From positions 1 to 20,837 of the forward strand of contig JADHUF010000013.1 in the NCBI GenBank assembly GCA_016784625.1: a DNA stretch of 20,837 nucleotides, in the 5' to 3' direction. The position numbers and the translations under genes are program-made. Under the pieces are notes generated by a model. It was not told the DNA's origin. It did not search any database and worked only from the letters and a program-made list of their open reading frames with translations. The stretch is from Candidatus Nitrosopumilus sp. (GTDB lineage Archaea > Thermoproteota > Nitrososphaeria > Nitrososphaerales > Nitrosopumilaceae). Below are positions 1-7,064 of this stretch, in pieces; position 1 is the stretch's first letter, and every line of letters begins with the position of its first letter.

Positions 1-971
1 AATACTTTACCTTTTGGATTTGGTTTTAGTTTAACTCTAACAGAACCAGATTTTGGCATTTTTTGTAATGCTTGTTTAATGATATTGCAGCTTTCCATCA
101 TATCAAGCCATGGAATTTTAGATCTTGCATAAGCATCACCTTCTTTCATCACGTTGGTGTGAATGTCTAATTCATCATAAACATCATAGGGCTCTTTCTT
201 TCTTAGATCAAAATCAACACCACTTGCACGAAGTACAGAACCAGTTGTTCCAAGTCTAATTGCATCTTGACGTGATAGTACACCAGTATCTTGAGTTCTT
301 GAAATCAGAATTGGGTTATCATAAAATACTGCAGCATATTCTTTGATACGTTTTTCAAAATAGTTAACTTGACGTAAGCAAACTTCTTCAAAGTTTGGTG
401 GTAAATCATTTCTAACTCCACCAGGAACAAAATGTGCATGTGTTACTCTTGCACCAGTCATTTTTTCCATAAGATCAATTAAGAGTTCACGATCACCTGC
501 AGGCCACATAAACATTGTAGAATGTCCTAAGAATATTCCGTAAATTGCAAGCCAATACATTATGTAGATACATCTGTTTAGTTCAGATGCAATAACTCTA
601 ACATATTTTGCACGTTCTGGAACTTCAATACCAAGAAGTTCTTCAACTCCTAAGACATATGGATAAAGTACATTACATGAATCGTGAATTACTGGTCGTT
701 CTAAGTGAGGAATATTTAGAATATAGTTTCTGTATTCTGCCATTTTTTCTTCTCCACGGTGGACATATCCAGGATCAGGATCACATGCAACAATATAATC
801 ACCATCAATTTGTACAATGAGTCTCATGTGACCAGAACCTGGGTGTTGTGGTCCAACGTTGAGAGTCATGATTCTCTCATCAACTTTTTGAAGTCCTAAT
901 CCTGGTGGTAACCAATTTGATGATGGTTTATCTATCTGTATTTCTGATGTTACCGGTAATTTTGTAGCCAT
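1..971 (-). CDS. nuoD: NADH-quinone oxidoreductase (complex I) subunit D, 3' end cut by window edge
   Basis: This is the 49-kDa-type subunit of respiratory complex I, which with NuoB forms the quinone-binding site in the peripheral arm. The frame stays open from the ATG at 969-971 to the window edge, giving about 323 residues; the family usually has 380-400, so the C-terminus is missing only because the window ends. The N-terminal half shows the family signature PQHPGSGHMRL followed by DPGYVHRGEEKMAEYRN, and later HAHFVPGGVRNDLP and LRASGVDFDLRKKEPYD. It starts 2 nt after the nuoC stop, so it is translated as part of the nuoABCD unit. Thaumarchaeal complex I is known to lack the NADH-dehydrogenase module, so the electron donor is probably ferredoxin or another small carrier; this window alone cannot show that. 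Confidence 0.95.
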   Translation of the reverse strand, partial: MATKLPVTSEIQIDKPSSNWLPPGLGLQKVDERIMTLNVGPQHPGSGHMRLIVQIDGDYIVACDPDPGYVHRGEEKMAEYRNYILNIPHLERPVIHDSCNVLYPYVLGVEELLGIEVPERAKYVRVIASELNRCIYIMYWLAIYGIFLGHSTMFMWPAGDRELLIDLMEKMTGARVTHAHFVPGGVRNDLPPNFEEVCLRQVNYFEKRIKEYAAVFYDNPILISRTQDTGVLSRQDAIRLGTTGSVLRASGVDFDLRKKEPYDVYDELDIHTNVMKEGDAYARSKIPWLDMMESCNIIKQALQKMPKSGSVRVKLKPNPKGKV

Positions 972-973
972 CT

Positions 974-1564
974 CTATCTTCCCTTTATTGTAAAGTCCTT
1001 TCTAAGTGGAGGTAGATCTGCCCAATCTTCTGGCAAAAGTAATCTTCTATTATCAGGATGACCTTCAAAGTAAACACCAAACATTTCAAAAACTTCTCTT
1101 TCATGAAACTCAACACTGTAAAATACATCTCTAAGAGTAGGAAGTTTTGTCGCATCATTTCCAGGGATTGGATTTTCTTCTCGTTGCGCTCGAGTAGATA
1201 AAGCAAGAATCTGTCTTGCTAATGAAGGATCAGAGTAAGAACCAATATGATAAACAACTTCAATTTCTTTGTCTTGTGGATAATCCACACCTGAAACAGA
1301 CTCTACATGATCATAGTTTAATGCATCACGAATGAATTCTGCCACATCATGCACATTTTCTCGACTAACACTAATTCCAATTCTATCTTCTTTTACAAAT
1401 GTGACTTGAATTTTATCACCAAATTTTTCAGTTATTTTATCAGATATTCCTTTTTCAAATGCAGGTAATTCTACTGGTTTGTTTTCAGGTTTTTTTGCTA
1501 CCGGTTTAGCTGCAGGTGTTTCTTCAGGTTTTGCATCTACAGGTTTTTCAGAATCAGAACTCAT
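974..1564 (-). CDS. nuoC: NADH-quinone oxidoreductase (complex I) subunit C
   Basis: This 196-aa protein is the 30-kDa-type peripheral-arm subunit of complex I. The C-terminal half carries the family hallmark: ARQILALSTRAQREENPIPG (about 115-134), then the region around VEFHEREVFEMFGVYFEGHPD and the terminal RRLLLPEDWADLPPLRKDF. Residues 1 to about 37 form a Pro/Ala/Lys/Glu-rich low-complexity extension before the folded domain; it is not typical of bacterial NuoC and could be a disordered linker. The ATG overlaps the last base of the nuoB stop (TAATG), which indicates translational coupling. The downstream nuoD start is 2 nt away. Confidence 0.95.
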   Translation of the reverse strand: MSSDSEKPVDAKPEETPAAKPVAKKPENKPVELPAFEKGISDKITEKFGDKIQVTFVKEDRIGISVSRENVHDVAEFIRDALNYDHVESVSGVDYPQDKEIEVVYHIGSYSDPSLARQILALSTRAQREENPIPGNDATKLPTLRDVFYSVEFHEREVFEMFGVYFEGHPDNRRLLLPEDWADLPPLRKDFTIKGR

Positions 1565-2088
1565 TATACAAACGTCCTAGCCTTCATTCTCTTGATTTTC
1601 TCTTGCAGTAAAATACATCCTTGGATAAGAGTTTCAGGTCTAGGTGGACAACCTGGAACATAGACATCAACTGGAATGACTCCATCAATTCCTGGAAGTA
1701 CATTGTATGAATCAAAATACAATCCTCCAGTAATTGCACAAGCTCCCATAGCAATTACATACTTTGGTTCTGGCATTTGATCATAAACTAATCTAAGACG
1801 TGGTGCCATTTTTCTTGTAATAGTTCCTTGAACAACAATTAGATCACACTGTCGAAGTGATCCAAATGCTTCAATGATACCAAATCTTTCAACATCATAT
1901 CTAGGACTAGATGCTGCACCAAATTCAACACTGCAACAAGCTGTTTCAATGTGGACAGGCCAGAGTGACCAAATTCTACCCCAGTTGATGGCGTAGCCCA
2001 GCGGTTTACCGATTGCTCTTTCTAAAATATCTCCTAACTTACCTACAAAGACATTTGCGTTTTCTGGTGTTACTAAGTCTTTAAGCAA
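1564..2088 (-). CDS. nuoB: NADH-quinone oxidoreductase (complex I) subunit B, carrier of Fe-S cluster N2
   Basis: This 174-aa protein is the PSST-type subunit that holds cluster N2, the last Fe-S centre before quinone. The four expected ligands are visible: adjacent Cys51-Cys52 (HIETACCSVEF), Cys117 (MGACAITGG) and Cys147 (PGCPPRPE). The start must be the TTG at 2086-2088: an in-frame TGA lies two codons upstream, and no ATG or GTG occurs before the conserved region. A weak AGTGA element just upstream may serve as ribosome-binding site. The gene lies 40 nt after nuoA and overlaps nuoC by one base. Confidence 0.95.
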   Translation of the reverse strand: MLKDLVTPENANVFVGKLGDILERAIGKPLGYAINWGRIWSLWPVHIETACCSVEFGAASSPRYDVERFGIIEAFGSLRQCDLIVVQGTITRKMAPRLRLVYDQMPEPKYVIAMGACAITGGLYFDSYNVLPGIDGVIPVDVYVPGCPPRPETLIQGCILLQEKIKRMKARTFV

Positions 2089-2128
2089 TCTTATTCACTA
2101 TCCTCATAAATACAATTTATATAAAAAA

Positions 2129-2503
2129 CTACCATATTCTTCTTCTCCCAGATTGATACAGTGCAAATGCCATTGCTCCAAACATTATAGCTAAAAATCC
2201 CATCATTGGTAAAGTTGCACTCTTTGGAAGTTCTAAAAGAGCACTTCCCCATGCATACAAGAAAATTGCCATGACATCAAAGACAACAAACATCAGAATG
2301 TAAGGATAATACTGCATCATAAAGTGAGTTCGTCCTTCCCCTGATGGAACTTGACCACATTCCATTGGCAAAAATTTAACAGGATTACTTCGTTTTCTTG
2401 GTGAAATCATTCTTGAAATAATTAGTGCAGGTGCCATCGCTACTATACCAAAGGCAAACATCAATACTACAGTACTGTAATTGCCCGCTAATTCCCCGAC
2501 CAA
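2129..2503 (-). CDS. nuoA: NADH-quinone oxidoreductase (complex I) subunit A
   Basis: This 124-aa integral membrane subunit lies at the hinge between the membrane and peripheral arms. Three hydrophobic segments are visible, near residues 10-30, 62-85 and 96-116. The loop between the first two contains the family motif with the conserved cysteine (PMECGQVPSGEGRTHFMMQYYPY), important for quinone chemistry. I chose the TTG at 2501-2503. No ATG or GTG precedes it in frame, and a TATA box ends 24 nt upstream, so the mRNA probably begins at or next to this codon. It is the first gene of the nuoABCD run and is divergent from the peroxiredoxin gene. Confidence 0.93.
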   Translation of the reverse strand: MVGELAGNYSTVVLMFAFGIVAMAPALIISRMISPRKRSNPVKFLPMECGQVPSGEGRTHFMMQYYPYILMFVVFDVMAIFLYAWGSALLELPKSATLPMMGFLAIMFGAMAFALYQSGRRRIW

Positions 2504-2527
2504 TTTAGCTTTTTGACCGAATTTTTG

Positions 2528-2535
2528 TATAAAAA
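2528..2535 (-). promoter_or_regulatory. TATA box of the nuo operon
   Basis: Minus-strand TTTTTATA lies 24 nt before the TTG start of nuoA. That spacing puts the transcription start at the start codon itself, typical of leaderless archaeal genes. Confidence 0.6.
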
Positions 2536-2589
2536 GGTATGCTTCCTTTTTTCGATCAAATTTTAGAAAAAAATGATTTTTGTAAACTA

Positions 2590-2596
2590 CTTAATA
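2590..2596 (+). promoter_or_regulatory. Candidate TATA box of the peroxiredoxin gene
   Basis: CTTAATA lies 21 nt before the ATG at 2618. It is a weaker match than the nuo box, but the spacing again suggests a leaderless transcript. Confidence 0.4.
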
Positions 2597-2617
2597 GGAT
2601 AATATCAAAAATTGATC

Positions 2618-3082
2618 ATGTCATTGAATGTTGGAGATATTGCTCCAAACTTTGAACTTCCAGATACAGAATTGAAGATGAGGACTATGGATGAATTTAA
2701 AGGAGGAAAAATTGTATTATCATTTATCGTAGCTGCTAGTTCTCCAGTTTGTGAAGTTGAACTATGTACATTTAGAGACTCTTGGCAAGAAATTTCAGAT
2801 CTTGGTGCAAAAATAGTATCAATTAGTAATGATGGTCCATTTGCAAACAAAGCATTTGCAGAAAAACATAACTTCAATTTTCCATTATTAGGTGATTACA
2901 CCAGTAAAACAATTCGTGATTATGGCATATTGATGCCAGATTTACTTCACATCAAAGATTACAATGCTGCAAAACGTTCTGTATTCATAATTATGGAAGA
3001 TGGAAAAATTGGTTACAAATGGGTTTCAGAAGATCCATTAAAAGAACCAAACTATGAAGAAATTAAAAATTTCTTAAAATAA
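2618..3082 (+). CDS. Peroxiredoxin (AhpC/TSA superfamily, BCP/PrxQ-like)
   Basis: This 154-aa thioredoxin-fold thiol peroxidase would reduce H2O2 or organic peroxides in the cytoplasm. The N-terminus has the usual VGDIAPNFELPD. The peroxidatic site is SSPVCEVELCTFRD, with Cys45 as the expected peroxidatic cysteine and Cys50 five residues on, the CxxxxC spacing of BCP/PrxQ enzymes that form an intramolecular disulfide. The proline that normally sits seven residues before the peroxidatic cysteine is Val38 here, a departure from the family motif. I chose the ATG at 2618 rather than a TTG two codons upstream because of the TATA spacing. It converges on the biotin-carrier gene with only 4 nt between the stops. 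The electron donor (thioredoxin or other) is not shown. Confidence 0.88.
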   Translation: MSLNVGDIAPNFELPDTELKMRTMDEFKGGKIVLSFIVAASSPVCEVELCTFRDSWQEISDLGAKIVSISNDGPFANKAFAEKHNFNFPLLGDYTSKTIRDYGILMPDLLHIKDYNAAKRSVFIIMEDGKIGYKWVSEDPLKEPNYEEIKNFLK

Positions 3083-3086
3083 AAAA
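3081..3086 (-). terminator. Short U-tract ending the carboxylase operon
   Basis: Immediately after the biotin-carrier stop codon the minus strand reads TTTTTT, in the 4-nt gap to the convergent peroxiredoxin gene and overlapping its stop. Archaeal RNA polymerase can terminate on such U-tracts; no hairpin is seen. Confidence 0.4.
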
Positions 3087-3599
3087 TTATTCTATATCTG
3101 CAATAACGTCGCCTTTGGCAACTGATCCTGCTTCTTTTACTTTGATTGATTTTACAACACCATCTTTGTGTGCTTTAATGGCAACTTGCATTTTCATAGA
3201 TTCCAAAGTACAAACAACATCTCCTTTCTTTACAGAATCCCCATCAGCAACTGCAATTGATACAACCTTTCCAGGAATTTGGCTTTTCAAACCTAATTGT
3301 GCACTACCAGCACCACCTTCACCAGAATTTTTGTAAACAATTTCATCAAAATGAGTATTAGTGTTTATTATAATTGGAACATTATCAATTACAAGATTCA
3401 TTTCATTCGTAGATTGTTCAAGATATTTTGCTCTGTGATATTTTTGGTCTAAAATAAATTCAATTCCTTTTGAACTCATATTAATAATTTTTAAGTTATG
3501 TTCATTATCATTAATTTTGATTACATATTCATTATTACCAAGATTTTGTATTATCTTTCCTTCAAATGATTTTTCAATATCAGGTATTTTATAATCCAT
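3087..3599 (-). CDS. Biotin carboxyl carrier protein of the acetyl/propionyl-CoA carboxylase
   Basis: This 170-aa protein carries the swinging biotin that shuttles carboxyl groups between biotin carboxylase and carboxyltransferase. The C-terminal biotinyl domain (about 105-170) contains ESMKM, with Lys136 as the biotinylated residue, preceded by the PGKV turn. A Gly/Ala-rich linker lies near 92-101. Residues 1-90 form a separate N-terminal region that resembles the barrel-like linker part of acyl-CoA carboxylase alpha chains. It is the last gene of the three-gene unit, 6 nt after the biotin carboxylase gene. A biotin ligase is needed elsewhere in the genome. Confidence 0.92.
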   Translation of the reverse strand: MDYKIPDIEKSFEGKIIQNLGNNEYVIKINDNEHNLKIINMSSKGIEFILDQKYHRAKYLEQSTNEMNLVIDNVPIIINTNTHFDEIVYKNSGEGGAGSAQLGLKSQIPGKVVSIAVADGDSVKKGDVVCTLESMKMQVAIKAHKDGVVKSIKVKEAGSVAKGDVIADIE

Positions 3600-3605
3600 A
3601 ATTCA

Positions 3606-5093
3606 TCAATCCAATTTATTTTTCCAATTTGAGTTATTGTTAGCATTGTTTTGTACACGACTCTTAAAGTATTCAGAATAAATTATCGCAGCAGCCAAAG
3701 CTGCTTCACTTTTCTCTTCTTTTTCTTTCTTAAGATCTTCAGTTAATCTATCAATCATACCATGACGCTTTAGAAAATCAGTAGATAATTCTCCATTTTT
3801 GTATTCATCGGAGTTTAGAATTGTTTTGTATAGAGGAATTGAAGTTTCCACTCCTTGAATATAAAAGTCATTTAATGCAGAAAGCATTCTAGTTCTAGAT
3901 TCTTCAAATGTTTGACCCCATGTACAGAGTTTTGCCATAAGTGAGTCATAAAATGGAGAAACTGCGCATCCTGGATATAGATAAGTGTCACATCTAACAC
4001 TTGGTCCAGCTGGAATTGTTACATCTGGAATAGGACCAGTAGAAGGAGCAAAGTCCAAGAATGTATCTTCTGCATTAATTCTACATTCAATTGCATAACC
4101 ATTCATTTTGAGGTCACTTTGTTTGAATGGTAATGGTTCTCCATTTGCAATATCTATCTGAAGTTTTACAAAGTCTAATCCAGAAACCAATTCAGAAATT
4201 GGATGTTCTACTTGTAATCTTGCATTAATTTCTATGAAGTAGAATTCACCATTATCAGCCCTTAGAAATTCTGCAGTTCCCAGGTTAGTATAATCAACTG
4301 CTTCTGCTGCATTAACAACTATTTCACCAATTTCTTCTCTTTTTTTGTCATCTACTACAGGAGATGGTGTTTGCTCAATTAATTTTTGATTACGTCTTTG
4401 AATTGAGCATTCTCTCTCAAAGATGTGAACTGCATTACCATGTTTATCTCTACACATCTGATATTCAATGTGTCGAGTTTTTTCAAGAAATTTTTCTACA
4501 AGAATTGCGGATTTTCCTACTGATGCCATTGATTCGCCTGTAACAGATTCATAACCATCTCGCAATTCTTTATCATTAGTTACTATTCTAATTCCACGAC
4601 CACCACCACCATAAACTGATTTTAACATTACAGGATAACCAATATCATTTGCAATTTTTTCTGCATCATTAGCATCTTTTACTAAACCAGGACTTCCAGG
4701 AACAGTTGGAACTTTAGCTTTTAACATTGCAGCTTTACATTTCATTTTGTCACCACAAAGATCCATTGAATCTGCAGATGGACCAATAAAATTAATTTTA
4801 TTTTTTTCGCACAGTCTTGCAAAATCATCGTTTTCTGAAAGAAAACCATAACCTGGATGAACAGCATCTGTACCAGTTGACAACATAACTTCTAGAATTT
4901 TTTCTTGATTAAGATATGATTTTGCAGGAGCTGCCTCACCAATGTGATATGCTTCAGAAGCTTGTTTGACATGCATAGAATTGCGATCTTCATCAGAATA
5001 AACTGCAACTGTTTTGATTCCAAGTGCCTTACATGTTCTAATTACACGTAAAGCAATTTCCCCTCTGTTTGCGATAAGTACTTTTTCAATCAT
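3606..5093 (-). CDS. accC: Biotin carboxylase subunit of acetyl/propionyl-CoA carboxylase
   Basis: This 495-aa ATP-grasp enzyme carboxylates protein-bound biotin using bicarbonate and ATP. The order is standard: N-terminal KVLIANRGEIALRVIRTCK (about 4-22), HPGYGFLSEN, the ATP-binding glycine loop YGGGGRGIR (about 161-169), catalytic EINARLQVEHPISE (about 289-302), and a C-terminal biotin-carboxylase domain. The length exceeds bacterial AccC (about 450) because of a charged C-terminal tail rich in Lys/Glu and then Asn. In autotrophic thaumarchaea a single promiscuous carboxylase is known to act on both acetyl-CoA and propionyl-CoA in the hydroxypropionate/hydroxybutyrate cycle; assigning this gene to that enzyme is an inference from its type and neighbours. 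Confidence 0.95.
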   Translation of the reverse strand: MIEKVLIANRGEIALRVIRTCKALGIKTVAVYSDEDRNSMHVKQASEAYHIGEAAPAKSYLNQEKILEVMLSTGTDAVHPGYGFLSENDDFARLCEKNKINFIGPSADSMDLCGDKMKCKAAMLKAKVPTVPGSPGLVKDANDAEKIANDIGYPVMLKSVYGGGGRGIRIVTNDKELRDGYESVTGESMASVGKSAILVEKFLEKTRHIEYQMCRDKHGNAVHIFERECSIQRRNQKLIEQTPSPVVDDKKREEIGEIVVNAAEAVDYTNLGTAEFLRADNGEFYFIEINARLQVEHPISELVSGLDFVKLQIDIANGEPLPFKQSDLKMNGYAIECRINAEDTFLDFAPSTGPIPDVTIPAGPSVRCDTYLYPGCAVSPFYDSLMAKLCTWGQTFEESRTRMLSALNDFYIQGVETSIPLYKTILNSDEYKNGELSTDFLKRHGMIDRLTEDLKKEKEEKSEAALAAAIIYSEYFKSRVQNNANNNSNWKNKLD

Positions 5094-5099
5094 TGTTAA

Positions 5100-6647
5100 T
5101 CATAAATTGATATTTCCATGTTTCCTAGGTAGTTGCTTTTCTCTTTTGTTTGCAAGCATTTCTAGAGCTTTAATCAACATAGGTCTTGTTTCGGCAGGAT
5201 CAATTACATTATCAACAGTTCCGTGAGATGCTGCAACGTAAGGATTTTCAAATTTTTCTGTAAATTCATCGATTAATTCTTTTTTAAGAGATTCAGGATC
5301 TTTAGAGTCTGCAAGGTCTTTTCTGTACATAATTTTTACAGCGGCTTCTCCACCTAAAACAGCACATCTAGCAGTTGGCCACGCATAATTAATGTCAGTT
5401 CTAAGATTTTTACTTCCCATTGCAATGTATGCACCACCATATGCTTTGCCAATTACCAATGTGATTCTTGGAACAGTAGCTTCACAATATGCATAAAGTA
5501 ACTTACTTCCATGTCTAATGATTCCAGCGTGTTCTTGATTAGAACCAGGCATGTAACCCGGAGTATCTACTAAAGTGATAAGTGGTATGTTAAAGGAATC
5601 ACAAAATCGGATAAATCGTGCTGCTTTGTTTGATGAATCAATATCAAGTGCACCTGCAAGATACATAGGATTGTTTGCAATAATTCCTACAACTTGTCCA
5701 TTCATTCTTCCATAACCAACTACAATATTTGGTGCAAACAACTCATGCACTTCAAAGAATTCATGATTATCAACAATTGAGTTAATGATATCTTTCATAT
5801 CATAAGGTTGCAAAGGATTTTCTGGAATGATATTGATCAAATTATGATCCATTCTATTTGGATCATCATCAGTTGTAATTCTAGGTGGTGCTTCAGTATT
5901 ATTTTGAGGAAGATATGAGATTAATTTTTTGATATAGTCCATACATTCGTATTCATTTTGTGCAAGAAAATGTGCAACACCACTTTTTGAAGCATGTGTA
6001 TTAGCTCCACCAAGATCATCAAAGGAAATATCTTCACCTATTACAGTCTTGACTACATCAGGTCCTGTTACAAACATAGTTCCTACTTTATCTACCATGA
6101 TAACAAAGTCAGTCATTGCAGGTGAGTATACAGAACCACCAGCTGATGGACCAATACTTGCTGTAATTTGTGGAATTACTCCAGAAGCTAATTGATTATG
6201 ATAAAAAATATCTGCAAATCCATCAAGACTCATGATTCCTTCTTGAATTCTAGCACCGCCAGAATCCATTATACCAATAATTGGACATCCTGTTTTTACA
6301 GCATGATCCATTAGTTTAGTAATTTTTTTAGCCCCCATCTTACTTAATGTTCCACCAAGTACAGTAAAGTCATAAGCAAAAACAAAGATTTGTCTACCAT
6401 TTACACTTCCATATCCACCAACTACACCATCTGTAAAAAATTTCTTTTTCTGCATATCATATTCATAATAATGATGTGTAACTAATGGATCAATTTCGGT
6501 AAAAGTACCTTCATCAAGTAAAAGATTGATTCTTTCACGTGCAGTTAATTTGCCTTTATCATGTTGAGCCTTGATTCTATCTTGGCCCCCTCCTTGTAAT
6601 GCTGTGTTATTCTTTTTAGTATATCCTTCAATCTTTTCAGAATGCAT
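5100..6647 (-). CDS. pccB: Acetyl/propionyl-CoA carboxylase carboxyltransferase subunit
   Basis: This 515-aa crotonase-fold carboxyltransferase moves the carboxyl group from biotin to acetyl-CoA or propionyl-CoA. It is the single-chain PccB type with both halves in one polypeptide. The N half has IMDSGGARIQEG and the oxyanion motif GPSAGGSVYSPAMTDF. The C half has DTPGYMPGSNQEHAGIIRHG and GKAYGGAYIAMGSKNL. It is the first gene of the unit; biotin carboxylase follows after 6 nt and the carrier after another 6 nt. With those genes it forms a complete three-protein carboxylase. Archaea do not make fatty acids in the bacterial way, so the likely role is CO2 fixation. Confidence 0.95.
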   Translation of the reverse strand: MHSEKIEGYTKKNNTALQGGGQDRIKAQHDKGKLTARERINLLLDEGTFTEIDPLVTHHYYEYDMQKKKFFTDGVVGGYGSVNGRQIFVFAYDFTVLGGTLSKMGAKKITKLMDHAVKTGCPIIGIMDSGGARIQEGIMSLDGFADIFYHNQLASGVIPQITASIGPSAGGSVYSPAMTDFVIMVDKVGTMFVTGPDVVKTVIGEDISFDDLGGANTHASKSGVAHFLAQNEYECMDYIKKLISYLPQNNTEAPPRITTDDDPNRMDHNLINIIPENPLQPYDMKDIINSIVDNHEFFEVHELFAPNIVVGYGRMNGQVVGIIANNPMYLAGALDIDSSNKAARFIRFCDSFNIPLITLVDTPGYMPGSNQEHAGIIRHGSKLLYAYCEATVPRITLVIGKAYGGAYIAMGSKNLRTDINYAWPTARCAVLGGEAAVKIMYRKDLADSKDPESLKKELIDEFTEKFENPYVAASHGTVDNVIDPAETRPMLIKALEMLANKREKQLPRKHGNINL

Positions 6648-6675
6648 AACAGTAATCTAAAGCAAGAGGGTTTCC

Positions 6676-6684
6676 TATATTAAT
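6676..6684 (-). promoter_or_regulatory. TATA box of the carboxylase operon
   Basis: Plus-strand TATATTAAT (minus ATTAATATA) lies 28 nt before the ATG of the carboxyltransferase gene. This predicts either no leader or a leader of only a few bases. Confidence 0.5.
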
Positions 6685-6752
6685 TTAGTTTGGTGATATC
6701 AACATTATCAAATTTTTACAAAAATTCAAGGATCATTGTTTATTTTTGAAAT

Positions 6753-7064
6753 TTATGAGTTTAGAATTGGAAATTTCTTTTTTGCGGATTTTTGATAAGA
6801 ATTTAAAGCATCTTTTTCTTCACTACATTTTTTACATATGCATAATTGAGACACATTTGGAATATCACAATTTTCCTGAAATTCACATTGAGGACACCCA
6901 GCAGAAGCATTACACACTAAACATCGTAATTCATTAATTTCAGCACATTTTTCATGTTTAACACCTAATCCTTTTGCCCACAATCCAATCTCGTTGACTT
7001 CAATTTTTTCATTACATACAATACAAGTTCCTGGAAACTTCATAGGAATTTTTCTCCAACTCAT
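6753..7064 (-). CDS. Small cysteine-rich, probably metal-binding protein downstream of RFC large subunit
   Basis: I do not recognise a named family for this 103-aa protein. Residues 14-40 hold Cys14-x2-Cys17 and His37-x2-Cys40, consistent with one zinc site. Residues 48-80 add eight cysteines (48, 51, 57, 60, 66, 75, 77, 80), enough for two more metal sites or an Fe-S cluster. The last 20 residues are Lys/Ser-rich. The ATG overlaps the last base of the RFC-L stop (TAATG), so it is translationally coupled to the clamp loader; an alternative ATG exists at residue 8. The context suggests a nucleic-acid-related role, but this is inference from position and the zinc-finger-like pattern only. Confidence 0.8.
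   Translation of the reverse strand: MSWRKIPMKFPGTCIVCNEKIEVNEIGLWAKGLGVKHEKCAEINELRCLVCNASAGCPQCEFQENCDIPNVSQLCICKKCSEEKDALNSYQKSAKKKFPILNS

Noticed and set aside
608..820. Plus-strand open frame opposite nuoD
   Set aside because: nuoD on the minus strand has unmistakable family motifs here; the plus-strand peptide is Gln/His-rich shadow sequence.
2605..2877. Minus-strand open frame opposite the peroxiredoxin gene
   Set aside because: It lies wholly antisense to a clear peroxiredoxin gene and shows no family features.
6746..6937. Plus-strand open frame opposite the cysteine-rich gene
   Set aside because: It overlaps a coupled minus-strand gene with a strong Cys/His pattern; the plus-strand translation has no recognisable pattern.
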